DNA from: Nitrobacter sp035546855
GTDB taxonomy: Bacteria > Pseudomonadota > Alphaproteobacteria > Rhizobiales > Xanthobacteraceae
Direction: 5' to 3'
DNA length: 64,000 nt
Assembly: GCA_035546855.1 (NCBI GenBank)
Contig: DASZVY010000094.1
Location: forward strand, 1-64,000
The notes beneath the pieces are model-generated. The model did not search any database and was not told the DNA's origin. It worked only from the letters and a program-made list of their open reading frames with translations. Below are positions 9,270 through 18,297 of this stretch, piece by piece. Each line of letters opens with the position of its first letter. Positions within the stretch are counted from its first letter, which is position 1. The translations under genes and the position numbers were made by a program.

Positions 9270-10024
9270 TCGCCGCTCAGTCGATCATAAGGCTCGATCA
9301 GGTGACGAAGGCATTCGGCGTAGGCTCCGCCGGCGCCTCGTTTACGGCGGTGGACAGGCTCGACCTCAAAGTCGGCGCAGGCCAAATGCTGGCGCTGCTC
9401 GGCAAGACTGGCTGCGGCAAGTCGACGATCTTCAACATGATCGCTGGATTGACCGAACCGACTTCCGGCATCGTCATCGTCGATGGCCGCAATCCGTTCC
9501 GCGACTTCGATGCCTTCCGCGGCAAGATCGCAATCGTGTTCCAGAATGACAGGCTGCTGCCGTGGCGCACTGCCGTTCAGAACGTCGAACTGGGATTGGA
9601 GATGCTGGATATCCCACTGAAGCAGCGTCACGAGATGGCCATGCACTGGCTCGGCAAGCTCGGTCTTCTCGGCCATGAGAACGACTATCCGCATGCGCTG
9701 TCAGGCGGCATGCGCCAGCGTGTCTCGATCGCACGTGCCTTCGCGACCGATGCCAATATCCTGCTCTGCGACGAACCGTTTTCGGCGCTCGACGAGATGA
9801 CCGGACGCGCGTTGCGCTCTGAATTCCTCAAGCTCGTCAAGGAAAACGGTAAGACCGCGGTCTTCATCACCCATTCGATCAACGAGGCGCTCGAGATCGG
9901 CGACCGTCTCGTTGTGCTGAAGCGGCCCGCGACCATTGCCCTCGATGTGTCGTTGCTGCCCGACTGCACGATCGAAAGCAAGGAAGCCATTCGCAGCCGA
10001 ATTCAAGACGTTCTGGCGTCGTGA
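9266..10024 (+). CDS. ABC transporter ATP-binding protein, NitT/TauT type
   Basis: 252 aa. Walker A is GKTGCGKST near residue 47, the Q-loop region is VFQNDRLLPWRT, the signature is LSGGMRQRVSIARA, Walker B is ILLCDEPFSALDE and the switch histidine is in FITHS. All nucleotide-binding motifs are intact. It is the last gene of the Mo-hydroxylase operon; IS remnants begin about 130 bp downstream. Confidence 0.92.
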   Translation: MIAAQSIIRLDQVTKAFGVGSAGASFTAVDRLDLKVGAGQMLALLGKTGCGKSTIFNMIAGLTEPTSGIVIVDGRNPFRDFDAFRGKIAIVFQNDRLLPWRTAVQNVELGLEMLDIPLKQRHEMAMHWLGKLGLLGHENDYPHALSGGMRQRVSIARAFATDANILLCDEPFSALDEMTGRALRSEFLKLVKENGKTAVFITHSINEALEIGDRLVVLKRPATIALDVSLLPDCTIESKEAIRSRIQDVLAS

Positions 10025-10151
10025 CGGGCGAGATGCGCATCGCGCATGCGGCACCAAACCGTTACACGCTCCTGTAGGCATCGGATCTAGAGAGGATGTT
10101 TGATCTCAGGCTTTGATGATGCACCTTGAGTTCCAAGTCGAAGGAGGCATT

Positions 10152-10217
10152 ATGAGCCAGATTCTTCGTAGGGACATCACGACGACAGAGGGGGTCCGTC
10201 GAGCGATACAGCATAGA
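10152..10217 (+). pseudogene. IS481-type transposase N-terminal remnant
   Basis: Starts ATG at 10152 behind a good AAGGAGG site. The first ~22 residues (MSQILRRDITTTEGVRRAIQ) match the recurrent opening of IS481-family transposases, after which the similarity I can recognise ends. The rest of the element is missing. Confidence 0.5.
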
Positions 10218-10325
10218 CATGTCTGGACGGCGCCCGCCGATCAAGGGGGTTTCGGCGGCGAGACGATCTTGGGTACGTTGCTGTCACCCTCGATTCTGGT
10301 TCGTGGCTTGGCCGCGCCTGCTGAG

Positions 10326-10425
10326 CTACGCGGGTGTGTCGGCATAGTGTGCCTCGTTGCGCATGAGTGCGAAGGCGATGCGGGCGGATTTGTTAGCGGT
10401 CGCCACGGCGACAAGCTTGAACCGG
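10326..10425 (-). pseudogene. Possible IS110-type transposase C-terminal remnant
   Basis: Minus-strand reading gives KLVAVATANKSARIAFALM followed by RNEAHY and a stop, resembling the C-terminus of IS110/IS1111 transposases (the 'A-ANK-ARI-WA' pattern). Sequence before this does not continue the family. Recognition is by eye only. Confidence 0.35.
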
Positions 10426-10609
10426 TTGGTCTCCATTACGCAATTGGCGTAGCTCTTCAATGAGTCGCTGCAGCGTTTGCGATGGAAGAGGATCGCGTTA
10501 CATCCACAACGAGTAGCCTGCGCATATATCAGTTTCCCATCACGGAAATGCGCCCTAGTTGTCATTCAGCATGCAAAATTGGCTCTGACGCAATGTTGGT
10601 GCAACTGAT

Positions 10610-10997
10610 TCACTGAGCACCCATCAGTCCGGCTTGGAGCAAATCGATCTTGCCTCGATCATACATTTTCCGTCTGACGAACTTAAGGCGCGTGATCTGG
10701 CCCTCGGTTTGTCCGTTGGACCAAAGCGAAGTGATCGCAGCTCGAACCGCCATTTTATCCTTCGTGACGCCGCTGGCGAACGAGGCGGCGAGACTAGCGC
10801 GGGCGCGCTCGATCCACGTGATGAGGTTGTCCTCAGTTTTGCGTCGGATCATCAGGTGGAATTCGAGCGATGATCTCGCGTGCCTTCCAAGGTTGGCACG
10901 CCAGCTTCGATAGCCGCGACCGTGACGGTCTCCGCCATCGCAAGCAAGTCTCGGCCGATCGTCATCATGCGAGCGATCGTTCTGGCTGACGGGATCC
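10610..10997 (-). pseudogene. ISL3-family transposase C-terminal fragment with frameshift
   Basis: The minus strand carries two adjacent ISL3 transposase segments in different frames. PSARTIARMMTIGRDLL, AETVTVAAIEAGVPTLEGTR lie at about 10880-10997, and MIRRKTEDNLITWIERARAS then LWSNGQTEGQITRLKF, RKMYDRGKIDLLQAGL at 10610-10860. The last part is the family's distinctive DDE C-terminus. A frameshift near 10870 and loss of the N-terminal two thirds make it a dead copy. Confidence 0.75.
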
Positions 10998-11679
10998 TTT
11001 CTCACGAAGAACGTTATGAGCGAGCGGGAGTAAATCACTGTACGTAGTAGATCAGTGCGCGGAGCAGGAATGTCAGCCAATCCCAAAATACTGGTTCCCC
11101 GCAAAACGATATGGATGGGGGTAGAGCCTTCCGATCACATGGCAGGGATGGCTCGCGTTCGCCATATCTTGCGCACTCATCGCAGTTGGCGCGATGATCT
11201 TGATGCCTCACCATCAATTAATAGCTTACTTCTTTTACAGTGTGGCGATTTCCATCGCCTTCATCGGTGTATGTTGGCTCAAAGGTGAGCCACCCCATTG
11301 GCGATGGAGGCGTGGTTCCTGACATCCGATGGTTATCGAGCATTGGATCAACCGAGATTACATCCAGCGTGCCGGACGTCGTTCTTGGCCCGCAGGTGCC
11401 GTGCTGCCGTCTGTGTTTCGCGCCAAGTTCGTGCTTAGAGCGCTCGGGATGTACATCGCGGCATTTCTTTACGGATATCGCTGGGTCGTCTGATAACGAA
11501 GCGCCGTTCAGCGCTCAATTTTCCCCGGATAGCATGATACTCGATCAAATCTTTAGAGTGCTTCGATGCCGCGATTGTGACCATCGATGAAGGCGGCCTG
11601 AAAGCCTCCTTCAGTACGGGTTCAGGAACATGTCGTAGCCTCCGGAAGTTACTTCTACCCCTTTCTGACGCGGTGACTC
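10998..11679. other. No recognisable gene; probable decayed mobile-element region
   Basis: Open frames here are short, overlap on both strands, and match no family I can name. The position between an ISL3 remnant and the DUF1800 gene suggests decayed inserted DNA. Confidence 0.5.
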
Positions 11680-13224
11680 GTGGAAGTCTATGTCCGTACA
11701 GCGGCGATTTTCGCCTTGGCAGGTGGGCTCGTCGCGGCAAGCCCGAGCGCTCATAGCGCGCCGCCAGCCGCGTCACCTGCCACGAGTCTGGACCCGATCC
11801 GGGTTCTGGACTGCCTGACGTTCGGTCCGGCGGAGGCAGACCTCGATAAACTGCATCGCGAAGGTCTCACGCGCTGGCTCGACGGACAGTTGCATCCGCC
11901 ACGCACCGATGTCTTGCCGCCGGCGGCGCAGGCCCAGATCGATTCACTCGCCATCGCGCAGAAGCCGATGGCGGCGCTCGTCGCGGACATCGCGGAGAAG
12001 GGCAAGGCGCTCCGCGACATCACCGATCCCGATCTCAAGCGCGCGGCGCAGCAGGCGTTTCAGCAATCGCTCAACGACTTCGCCCACCAGGCCGCGACGC
12101 GCGACATCTTGCGCGATCTTTATTCACCGACGCAGTTGCGCGAGCGCATGACATGGTTCTGGTTCAACCATTTCAACGTTCATCAGTACAAGGCGGACAT
12201 CAGGGCCATGGTCGGCGACTATGTCGACAGCGCGATCCGCCCGCACGCGCTCGGCCGCTTTCGGGACCTTCTCGGCGCGACTTTGCATCACCCGGCGATG
12301 CTGCGCTATCTCGATAACGCGCAGAACGCCGTCGGCCATATCAACGAGAACTATGCGCGCGAGATCATGGAACTCCACACCATGGGCGTCGGCTCCGGCT
12401 ACACCCAGAAGGACGTGGAGGAACTGGCCCGCATCCTGACGGGCGTCGGCATCGATGCGTCGCCACAGAATCCGCGCTTGAAGCCCGAGCTTGCCGGCCA
12501 ACTTGTCCGGCAGGGCCTGTTCGAGTTCAATCCCGCCCGCCACGACTACGGCGACAAGATATTTCTCGGCCATCACATCGCCGGGCGCGGTTATGCCGAA
12601 GTGGAAGAAGCGCTCGACCTTCTCGCAAAGCAGCCGGCGACCGCGCGCCATATCTCCCGCCAGATCGCCGTCTATCTCGTGTCGGATAATCCGCCGCAAG
12701 CGTTGATCGACCGCATGAGTGAGACGTTTCTGCATACGAACGGCGATATTGCGAATGTCCTGCGCGCGATGGTGACCGCGCCGGAATTCGCCGCGGCCGC
12801 GGCGCACGGCAAGTTCAAAGACCCGGTGCGCTACGTCCTCTCGGCGGTCCGGCTCGCCTATGGCGACAAGGTGATCCTCAACACCGCGCCGATCCAGGCC
12901 TGGCTGAACCGCATGGCGGAAGGCTTTTACAATCACCAGACGCCGGATGGCTATCCGCTGGCCGAAAGCTCATGGAACGGTCCGGGCCAGTTGGCCCTCC
13001 GCTTCGAGATCGCACGCCAGATCGGCAGCGGCTCGGCGGGGCTGTTCAGGCCCGAAGGCCCCGGCCAGACCGATCGTCCGGCGTTCCCGCAGCTTCAGAA
13101 CGCGCTCTATTTTTCCGCGCTCAAGCACGAACTCAAACCGACAACGGTTGCGGTGCTCGATCAGGCGATCTCACCGCAAGAGTGGAACGCACTTTTTCTG
13201 TCTTCACCAGACTTCATGCGCTGA
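11680..13224 (+). CDS. DUF1800-family protein, exported
   Basis: 514 aa from a GTG at 11680; the ribosome site is weak, so the start is uncertain. The N-terminus (VRTAAIFALAGGLVAASPSAHSAP) looks like a Sec signal peptide. The body has features of DUF1800: RVLDCLTFGPAEADLDKL early, LRERMTWFWFNHFNVH in the middle, and NENYAREIMELHTMGVGSGY followed by DVEELARILTG. The function of DUF1800 is not established. It is paired with a DUF1501 gene 14 bp downstream, an arrangement found across many bacteria, so the two probably act together outside the cytoplasm. Confidence 0.88.
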   Translation: MEVYVRTAAIFALAGGLVAASPSAHSAPPAASPATSLDPIRVLDCLTFGPAEADLDKLHREGLTRWLDGQLHPPRTDVLPPAAQAQIDSLAIAQKPMAALVADIAEKGKALRDITDPDLKRAAQQAFQQSLNDFAHQAATRDILRDLYSPTQLRERMTWFWFNHFNVHQYKADIRAMVGDYVDSAIRPHALGRFRDLLGATLHHPAMLRYLDNAQNAVGHINENYAREIMELHTMGVGSGYTQKDVEELARILTGVGIDASPQNPRLKPELAGQLVRQGLFEFNPARHDYGDKIFLGHHIAGRGYAEVEEALDLLAKQPATARHISRQIAVYLVSDNPPQALIDRMSETFLHTNGDIANVLRAMVTAPEFAAAAAHGKFKDPVRYVLSAVRLAYGDKVILNTAPIQAWLNRMAEGFYNHQTPDGYPLAESSWNGPGQLALRFEIARQIGSGSAGLFRPEGPGQTDRPAFPQLQNALYFSALKHELKPTTVAVLDQAISPQEWNALFLSSPDFMR

Positions 13225-13238
13225 ACGGAGACACACCC

Positions 13239-14453
13239 ATGCAATCGACATTCAGCCGCCGCACACTTCTGAAAGCTCTCGCCGCTCTCGGTCCCGCAAC
13301 GGTCGCTGGCCGTGTCTGGGCCGCGCCACAGACCCAGGCGCGGCTGCTCGTGGTGTTTTTGCGCGGCGCCTATGACGCCACCAATGTCGTTATTCCGATC
13401 GGCAGCGACTTCTATTACCAGTCGCGCCCGATGCTCGCGGTGCCGCGGCCGGGCTCCAATCCCGCCAAGGGAATCTCCGAGGCCATCGCGCTCGACGGCG
13501 ACTGGGGCATGCATCCGGCATTGCGCGCATCGATGTTGCCGCTCTGGCAGAAGAAGCAGATCGCCTTCGTGCCTTTCGCGGGCACCGACGATCTCACCCG
13601 CAGTCATTTCGAGACGCAGGACACGATCGAACTGGGACAGCCGGTCAACGGTTCGCGCAACTATCAGTCCGGCTTCATGGCACGCCTTGCGGGCGTATTG
13701 ACCGAAACGCGGCCGATCGCTTTCACCGATCAGTTGCCGCTCGTCTTTCATGGTGGCGCGACGCCCATTCCAAACATCGGGCTGAACACCATCGGCAAAC
13801 CCGCGCTCGACGAGCGCCAGATGACTTTGATCTCGAAGCTCTATCAGGACGATCCGCTTTCGGCATCGGTCGCGGAAGGTTTTCATGTCCGCGACGACGT
13901 CTATCAGTCGATCTCGCGCGAGAGCGCTGCGGCCAACCGTAACGCCGTCTCGCCGAAAGGTTTCGAACTGTCAGCCCGGCGTATCGCGAGGCTGATGCGC
14001 GGTGGCTACAACCTCGGCTTCGTCGATATCGGCGGCTGGGATACTCACGTCAATCAGGGGGGCAGCTCCGGCTATCTCGCAGACCGGCTTACGGAGCTTG
14101 GCCGTGGTCTTTCCGGCTTTACCGACGAGATCGGCCCGGAGGTCTGGCGCGACACCGTCGTCGTCGTGATCTCCGAGTTCGGACGCACGTTTCGCGAGAA
14201 CGGCGACAAAGGCACCGACCACGGACATGGCAGCGTCTATTGGGTGCTCGGCGGCGGCGTCCGGGGCGGCCGCATCGTCGGCGAGCAGGTCAAGGTCGCA
14301 CAGGCAACGTTATTCCAGAATCGCGACTATCCGGTCCTGACCGACTATCGCGCTCTGTTCGGCGGCCTCTTCAGGCGCATGTACGGGCTCGACCAGACGG
14401 CGTTGCAAAAGGTTTTCGCGGGCGTTCAGCCCAAGGACATGACGCTGGTGTGA
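13239..14453 (+). CDS. DUF1501-family protein with Tat signal
   Basis: 404 aa from the ATG at 13239, with CGGAG upstream; in-frame extension to 12972 lies inside the DUF1800 gene. A twin-arginine motif (SRRTLLK) and hydrophobic stretch end at VWAAP, indicating Tat export of a folded, possibly metal-containing protein. DUF1501 resembles the alkaline-phosphatase/sulfatase superfamily: LLVVFLRGAYDATNVVIP, later VVVISEFGRTFRENG and GTDHGHGSVYWVLGGGV near the C-terminus. Substrate unknown. Gene order DUF1800-DUF1501 supports a joint function. Confidence 0.9.
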   Translation: MQSTFSRRTLLKALAALGPATVAGRVWAAPQTQARLLVVFLRGAYDATNVVIPIGSDFYYQSRPMLAVPRPGSNPAKGISEAIALDGDWGMHPALRASMLPLWQKKQIAFVPFAGTDDLTRSHFETQDTIELGQPVNGSRNYQSGFMARLAGVLTETRPIAFTDQLPLVFHGGATPIPNIGLNTIGKPALDERQMTLISKLYQDDPLSASVAEGFHVRDDVYQSISRESAAANRNAVSPKGFELSARRIARLMRGGYNLGFVDIGGWDTHVNQGGSSGYLADRLTELGRGLSGFTDEIGPEVWRDTVVVVISEFGRTFRENGDKGTDHGHGSVYWVLGGGVRGGRIVGEQVKVAQATLFQNRDYPVLTDYRALFGGLFRRMYGLDQTALQKVFAGVQPKDMTLV

Positions 14454-14522
14454 GACCACCGCATGCCGCGCAAGAGCAAGCTCGTTCCACTCTCCACTGA
14501 CAATCGTGAAAGGACCTCGTCC

Positions 14523-15947
14523 ATGACTCGGAAAACGATCCCATATGCCCTCCTGACGCGCGCCTCACTTGCCGTCCTGCTCGGAAGCGCGTCCCTCATC
14601 GCATGGCAGGCGCCGGGCTTTGCGCAGACCTGCGCGTGTCCTCCGCCATCTGGCGCAGCGGCCGCCGCGGGCGCCGTCATTCGCGCCGATGAACCGCCGC
14701 CGCCGCTGCCCGAATACGATCAACCGCCGATGCCGGCGCCGGGCTACATCTGGACGCCCGGCTACTGGGCCTGGAACAATTACGACTATTATTGGGTGCC
14801 CGGCACCTGGGTCGAGCCGCCGCATCCCGGCCTGCTCTGGACTCCGGGCTATTGGGCATTCGTCGGCGGCGTCTACGCCTTCCATCGCGGCTACTGGGCC
14901 GATCATGTCGGCTTCTACGGCGGCATCCGCTATGGCTTCGGCTATACCGGCAACGGCTATGAGGGCGGCCGCTGGGACAACGGCCGCTTCTTCTACAACC
15001 GCTCGGTCAACAACTTCGGCAACGTGCATGTGACGAACGTCTACGAGAAGAACGTCGTCATCAACAACAATAACACGCGGATCAGCTTCAACGGCGGCAA
15101 CGGAGGCATCCAGGCGCGGCCGACCCCGGCCGAGGAGGCGGCCGCGCGCGAGCAGCATGTGCCGCCGACACAGACGCAAGTCGAACATGCGCGCACCGCG
15201 AGCATGAACGGCGCTCTCTTTCAGTCCAACAACCACGGCAAGCCGGCGATTGCCGCAACCCCGCGCCCCACGGCATTCAGCGGACCGGGCGTCGTGCGCG
15301 CAAAGGAGGGCAGCCCGATCATACCCGCCAATACGCCGCAAGGATTGAAGCCTAGCGCCGAGACCCGTCCCGGCGCCGGACCGGACCAGCATCCGCCGGG
15401 CGGCGCTGCGCCGCAGCGGCCGGAGGTTGCGCCCGCCCACCCGATGGAGACGCCTGCCGCCCGGCCGGGGACTGCGCCCGCCGCGCACGGGCCCGAACAC
15501 AGCGCCGCACCGGGCCTGCACGAACCCGAGCGCATGACTCCGCAGAGCACTCCGCAAAGCCCGCGCGGCCCTGAGCACAACGGCGCGCCTGCCCAGAACG
15601 AGCACGCTGAACCTCGCTCTCCGGCAGCAGCACCGCAGGATGTCCGCCGCGCTCCTGGAGCCGAGCGTCCACCGGCAGCATCGCATGTCGAGGCGCCCCA
15701 TATGGAAAGGTCTGAACCTGCCCGGCCCGAGGCGCGGCCTGAGCCTCGCGTCGAACCGCGTGCAGAACCGCCGCACGCCGAGGCTCCCCGTGAGGAAAGG
15801 CCGGCGGCCGCCCGGCCCGAAGCGCCCGTTGCCCGGCCTGCACCACGACAGGAGCCGCGGCCGGCTGCAAGATCGCCTGAGCCGCATCCAGCCGCTCCGC
15901 GCGGTTCGGCACCGCATGGGCCGGAGCGGCGTGAAGAGCCTCGATAA
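14523..15947 (+). CDS. YXWGXW-repeat exported protein with a Pro/Ala/Glu-rich tail
   Basis: 474 aa; ATG at 14523 chosen because AAGGA precedes it and a signal peptide follows (MTRKTIPYALLTRASLAVLL ... GFAQT). Residues about 55-140 carry Trp/Tyr-rich repeats (GYIWTPGYWAW, YYWVPGTWVEPP, LLWTPGYWAF) of the YXWGXW family. An Asn-rich segment (NVVINNNNTRISFNGG) follows, and from about residue 200 the chain is dominated by Pro, Ala, Glu, Arg and His, probably disordered. A surface or periplasmic structural role is plausible. It ends just before a strong terminator. Confidence 0.85.
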   Translation: MTRKTIPYALLTRASLAVLLGSASLIAWQAPGFAQTCACPPPSGAAAAAGAVIRADEPPPPLPEYDQPPMPAPGYIWTPGYWAWNNYDYYWVPGTWVEPPHPGLLWTPGYWAFVGGVYAFHRGYWADHVGFYGGIRYGFGYTGNGYEGGRWDNGRFFYNRSVNNFGNVHVTNVYEKNVVINNNNTRISFNGGNGGIQARPTPAEEAAAREQHVPPTQTQVEHARTASMNGALFQSNNHGKPAIAATPRPTAFSGPGVVRAKEGSPIIPANTPQGLKPSAETRPGAGPDQHPPGGAAPQRPEVAPAHPMETPAARPGTAPAAHGPEHSAAPGLHEPERMTPQSTPQSPRGPEHNGAPAQNEHAEPRSPAAAPQDVRRAPGAERPPAASHVEAPHMERSEPARPEARPEPRVEPRAEPPHAEAPREERPAAARPEAPVARPAPRQEPRPAARSPEPHPAAPRGSAPHGPERREEPR

Positions 15948-15993
15948 CGAGGATAGATAGGACGCCAACCGCGAAAAAGACAGCAACCTTTAA

Positions 15994-16018
15994 AAGGGCC
16001 TTGGCGGGCAAGGCCCTT
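15994..16018 (+). terminator. Rho-independent terminator after the DUF1800-DUF1501-YXWGXW genes
   Basis: A perfect 10-bp stem, AAGGGCCTTG and CAAGGCCCTT, closes a 5-base loop (GCGGG), 46 bp after the stop codon and followed by a moderately T-rich stretch. Confidence 0.75.
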
Positions 16019-16073
16019 CGCTGTTTATTTGCTGACGCTGAGCTTAAATCTTTTATCTTCCGGTCCGACCGTG

Positions 16074-16214
16074 CTCCGTGCTCAAATTGTTATAAGAATT
16101 TTCGAAGAAGCGATCAGCGGCATCGGCGGCTATACAATCGCCCGGAGACTAAATGAGGAGGGTGTTCCGTCCCCCAAATGGAATCAATCCACGATCAATA
16201 ATCTCCTACACAGT
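16074..16214 (+). pseudogene. Serine recombinase (resolvase) internal fragment
   Basis: IVIRIFEEAISGIGGYTIAR then RLNEEGVPSPKWNQSTINNL matches the 'Recombinase' domain that follows the catalytic domain in large serine recombinases. The catalytic N-terminus and the C-terminus are absent. The frame runs directly into an unrelated PepSY fragment, marking a deletion or insertion junction near 16215. Confidence 0.65.
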
Positions 16215-16463
16215 GGCAATCAGCCGCTCACCTCCAAACTGATCATGCCGGTCCTGATCAATGCCGAAGATGGCACCGTGTCGGATATGCGCGAGCTACC
16301 CTGATACGCCAAGGCGCTGTTCATTTCGAAGCCGCTGCATTTCGGTGATTACGGCGGTATGCCGCTGAAGGTCATCTGGGCTTTGCTGGATGTCATGACG
16401 CTGATCGTGCTCGGAAGTGATCTCTACCTTTGGGTCGAGCGCTTCTATATTAAAGCGCCGATA
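16215..16463 (+). pseudogene. PepSY-associated membrane protein C-terminal fragment
   Basis: In the same frame as the recombinase remnant, INAEDGTVSDMRELP, a TGA stop (16302-16304) where TGG Trp is expected, then YAKALFISKPLHFGDYGGMP and LKVIWALLDVMTLIVLGSDL. This is the C-terminal PepSY domain and last membrane helix of PepSY-TM iron-uptake-associated proteins. The nonsense change and missing N-terminus make it a pseudogene. Confidence 0.65.
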
Positions 16464-17012
16464 CTCGTCGTTAGAGCTTTTCCAGATCATCCAGGCGGTC
16501 AGTCGATGTAGATTTTCGAGTTATTCGATTCCTCGCTATTGCCCGACTTCGTCAGAGGGTTGGCGGCGAGTGTGACGACGTGAGTAGCATTTTGGAAATA
16601 GTTTTCCTGGGGTCTCGCGGCTCCGACCATCATCGTACTGTGCATCATTCGCAGAAGCAGGTGACTTCGATGCTCGCTCCTAATCGACCTCGCATAAACC
16701 GGTTCGAGAAAGCTGTCGGGCTCTGCTATCGGAGACCTGGCAAGGCTCTTGGTCGGATGAGGCGCTTCTACGCCAAGAAGGGACAGGCAGCATTCTTTTA
16801 GAAACAGGCAGAAGACCCGGCTTATTTCGGCGATGCCGTTGCATATGACGATCTGCAGACATCGAGCTATGCGATCCGGCGTGGGGTGAAGCACGCCAAC
16901 ACGCTTCTCCATTGCTCGCCCTGCATGCTTTCTCTACTATCGAGTCTGGCGCTCATCGACGTAGAACCAAAAGCACATGAGCAAAATTAATTCTTGCGAT
17001 TGTGGGGGAACG
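16464..17012. other. No recognisable gene
   Basis: Short frames on both strands without family features, in a region bounded by remnants. A 138-residue minus-strand frame (16499-16912) has no recognisable motif and atypical composition. Confidence 0.5.
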
Positions 17013-17294
17013 ATGGAACAGATTCTAATCAATCTCGTAGCTGGTGCACTCGGCGGAAACACCGCCGGTAAAGCCTCGTCAACTTTCGATCTCGGTACAC
17101 TAGAAAATACCATCGCCGGACTCATCGGTGGCGGCGTGCTAGGCCAGATCATAACTTTCGCATGGCCAGCAATCACCGCATCGAGTCAGAGCGGAAATCC
17201 CAATGTTGGCTCTACCTTTATTGCCGATCGCCCGCCTGTGGTTGATCGTGAACACAGCATCGACGTCGGGGTAACCGGCGGTATCCAACAGTGA
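17013..17294 (+). CDS. Small glycine-rich hydrophobic protein, possibly 3'-disrupted
   Basis: 93 aa from the ATG at 17013, preceded by GGGGGAACG. The first ~65 residues (MEQILINLVAGALGGNTAGK; TFDLGTLENTIAGLIGGGVL) resemble a small family common in Bradyrhizobium relatives, built of glycine-zipper-like helices and of unknown function. Relatives I recall continue with a second glycine-rich helix; here the sequence after SQSGNPNVGS becomes unrelated, so the 3' end may have been replaced. Confidence 0.5.
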   Translation: MEQILINLVAGALGGNTAGKASSTFDLGTLENTIAGLIGGGVLGQIITFAWPAITASSQSGNPNVGSTFIADRPPVVDREHSIDVGVTGGIQQ

Positions 17295-17541
17295 ATAGGC
17301 GTTGAAATCATCTTCCTCGAAATGGGTTTCGCACAACGCTGTGCCGAACGCACGGATCGGTGGCGCACTTGACTAAAATGTATGGCTGGTGCGGATCGAG
17401 GTCGGAAAAGGCAAGCTCTCGCTTGTATCCCTGATCGTGGCCCCCTGTGTCGGCTCCTCCAGAATGTTCGTTTGCGTAAACCAGTTGCTGAGGTGCAAGC
17501 GTGATAGTCGATATGGTCCACGAACGCGTAGAAAGGCTTTC

Positions 17542-17958
17542 ATGATCAAATATGCAGCCCATCTTGGAATCGGAGTTCTGATTGCAATTGCCGTTTCCCC
17601 GGCACTGGCCGATCCCCCAACATTGGAGCAAAGCGAGACTGAATTCAAAGCATGCGTCGATCAGTCCGGCGGCATCTCTACGGAAATGCTGAAATGTGGA
17701 AAGGCGCAGATCGACAAGTGGGACGCCAGGCTAAATGCGGCTTACAAGACCCTCATGCTCCATGAGCATGGTGCCGGCCGCGCTCGACTCCAACGCGAAC
17801 AGCGCGCGTGGCTGAAGCATCATCTGCGTGAAACTCGCCGTCTGGCGGTTGATCCAAACAACGGGTCGGTGGCCTTCCTCGATTCTCAAGCCTTCGAGTT
17901 GGACGATCTGAGCACACGGACGCTGGAGCTCGAGAAGCGAGTCCAGCAGGATCGATGA
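17542..17958 (+). CDS. LprI-family (DUF1311) exported lysozyme-inhibitor-like protein
   Basis: 138 aa from the ATG at 17542 with AAAGG upstream; the frame is open further left but a signal peptide begins here (MIKYAAHLGIGVLIAIAVSP-ALAD). The mature part has the DUF1311 pattern: CGKAQIDKWDARLNAAYKTL followed by LQREQRAWLKHH. LprI proteins bind or inhibit lysozyme in some bacteria; many have no known function. It converges with a minus-strand membrane-protein gene 10 bp downstream. Confidence 0.8.
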   Translation: MIKYAAHLGIGVLIAIAVSPALADPPTLEQSETEFKACVDQSGGISTEMLKCGKAQIDKWDARLNAAYKTLMLHEHGAGRARLQREQRAWLKHHLRETRRLAVDPNNGSVAFLDSQAFELDDLSTRTLELEKRVQQDR

Positions 17959-17968
17959 ATGATCTTCA

Positions 17969-18262
17969 TCATGATCCGGCGAAGGGCGAACTGAGATATC
18001 CCAGGATCGCCGCAAGCAATGGGAGCCCGGCGATAAAAGGCGCATAGCTCCGCTGCTTGCGCATCGACCTGATGGAGAAAAACACGCACAGTCCGGTGAC
18101 AAGGATCGGCGCGACCATGAGCAGGAGACCGAGCACCAAATCCTGTGCTCGGTTGAAGGCAGGTCCGAGCAAACCCCAAAGACCGACATAGAGCGCAATC
18201 GGCTCGATCGCGAGTGCGGCGAGCACCGAAAGGATGTTGAGGACGACGACGGCAGCGCGCAT
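17969..18262 (-). CDS. Small three-helix membrane protein, unknown
   Basis: 97 aa from the ATG at 18262. Three hydrophobic segments are visible (VVVLNILSVLAALAIEPIAL; LGLLLMVAPILVTGLCVFF; FIAGLPLLAAILGYLSS). No family recognised. It diverges from the gene at 18298, with only 35 bp between starts. Not named further. Confidence 0.6.
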   Translation of the reverse strand: MRAAVVVLNILSVLAALAIEPIALYVGLWGLLGPAFNRAQDLVLGLLLMVAPILVTGLCVFFSIRSMRKQRSYAPFIAGLPLLAAILGYLSSPFAGS

Positions 18263-18297
18263 GTCATCCAATGAACGGGAGTCGCGAGAGGAACGCA

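Noticed and set aside
14565..15986. 473-codon minus-strand open frame opposite the YXWGXW gene
   Set aside because: Mirror of a G+C-rich, repetitive coding strand; composition dominated by Arg/Gly with no family motif. Signal peptide and repeats support the plus strand.
17200..17450. Possible decayed minus-strand gene (HFEEDDFNAYSLLDTAGYPD)
   Set aside because: The stretch reads protein-like across two frames, but I cannot match it to a family and it overlaps the end of the 17013 gene.
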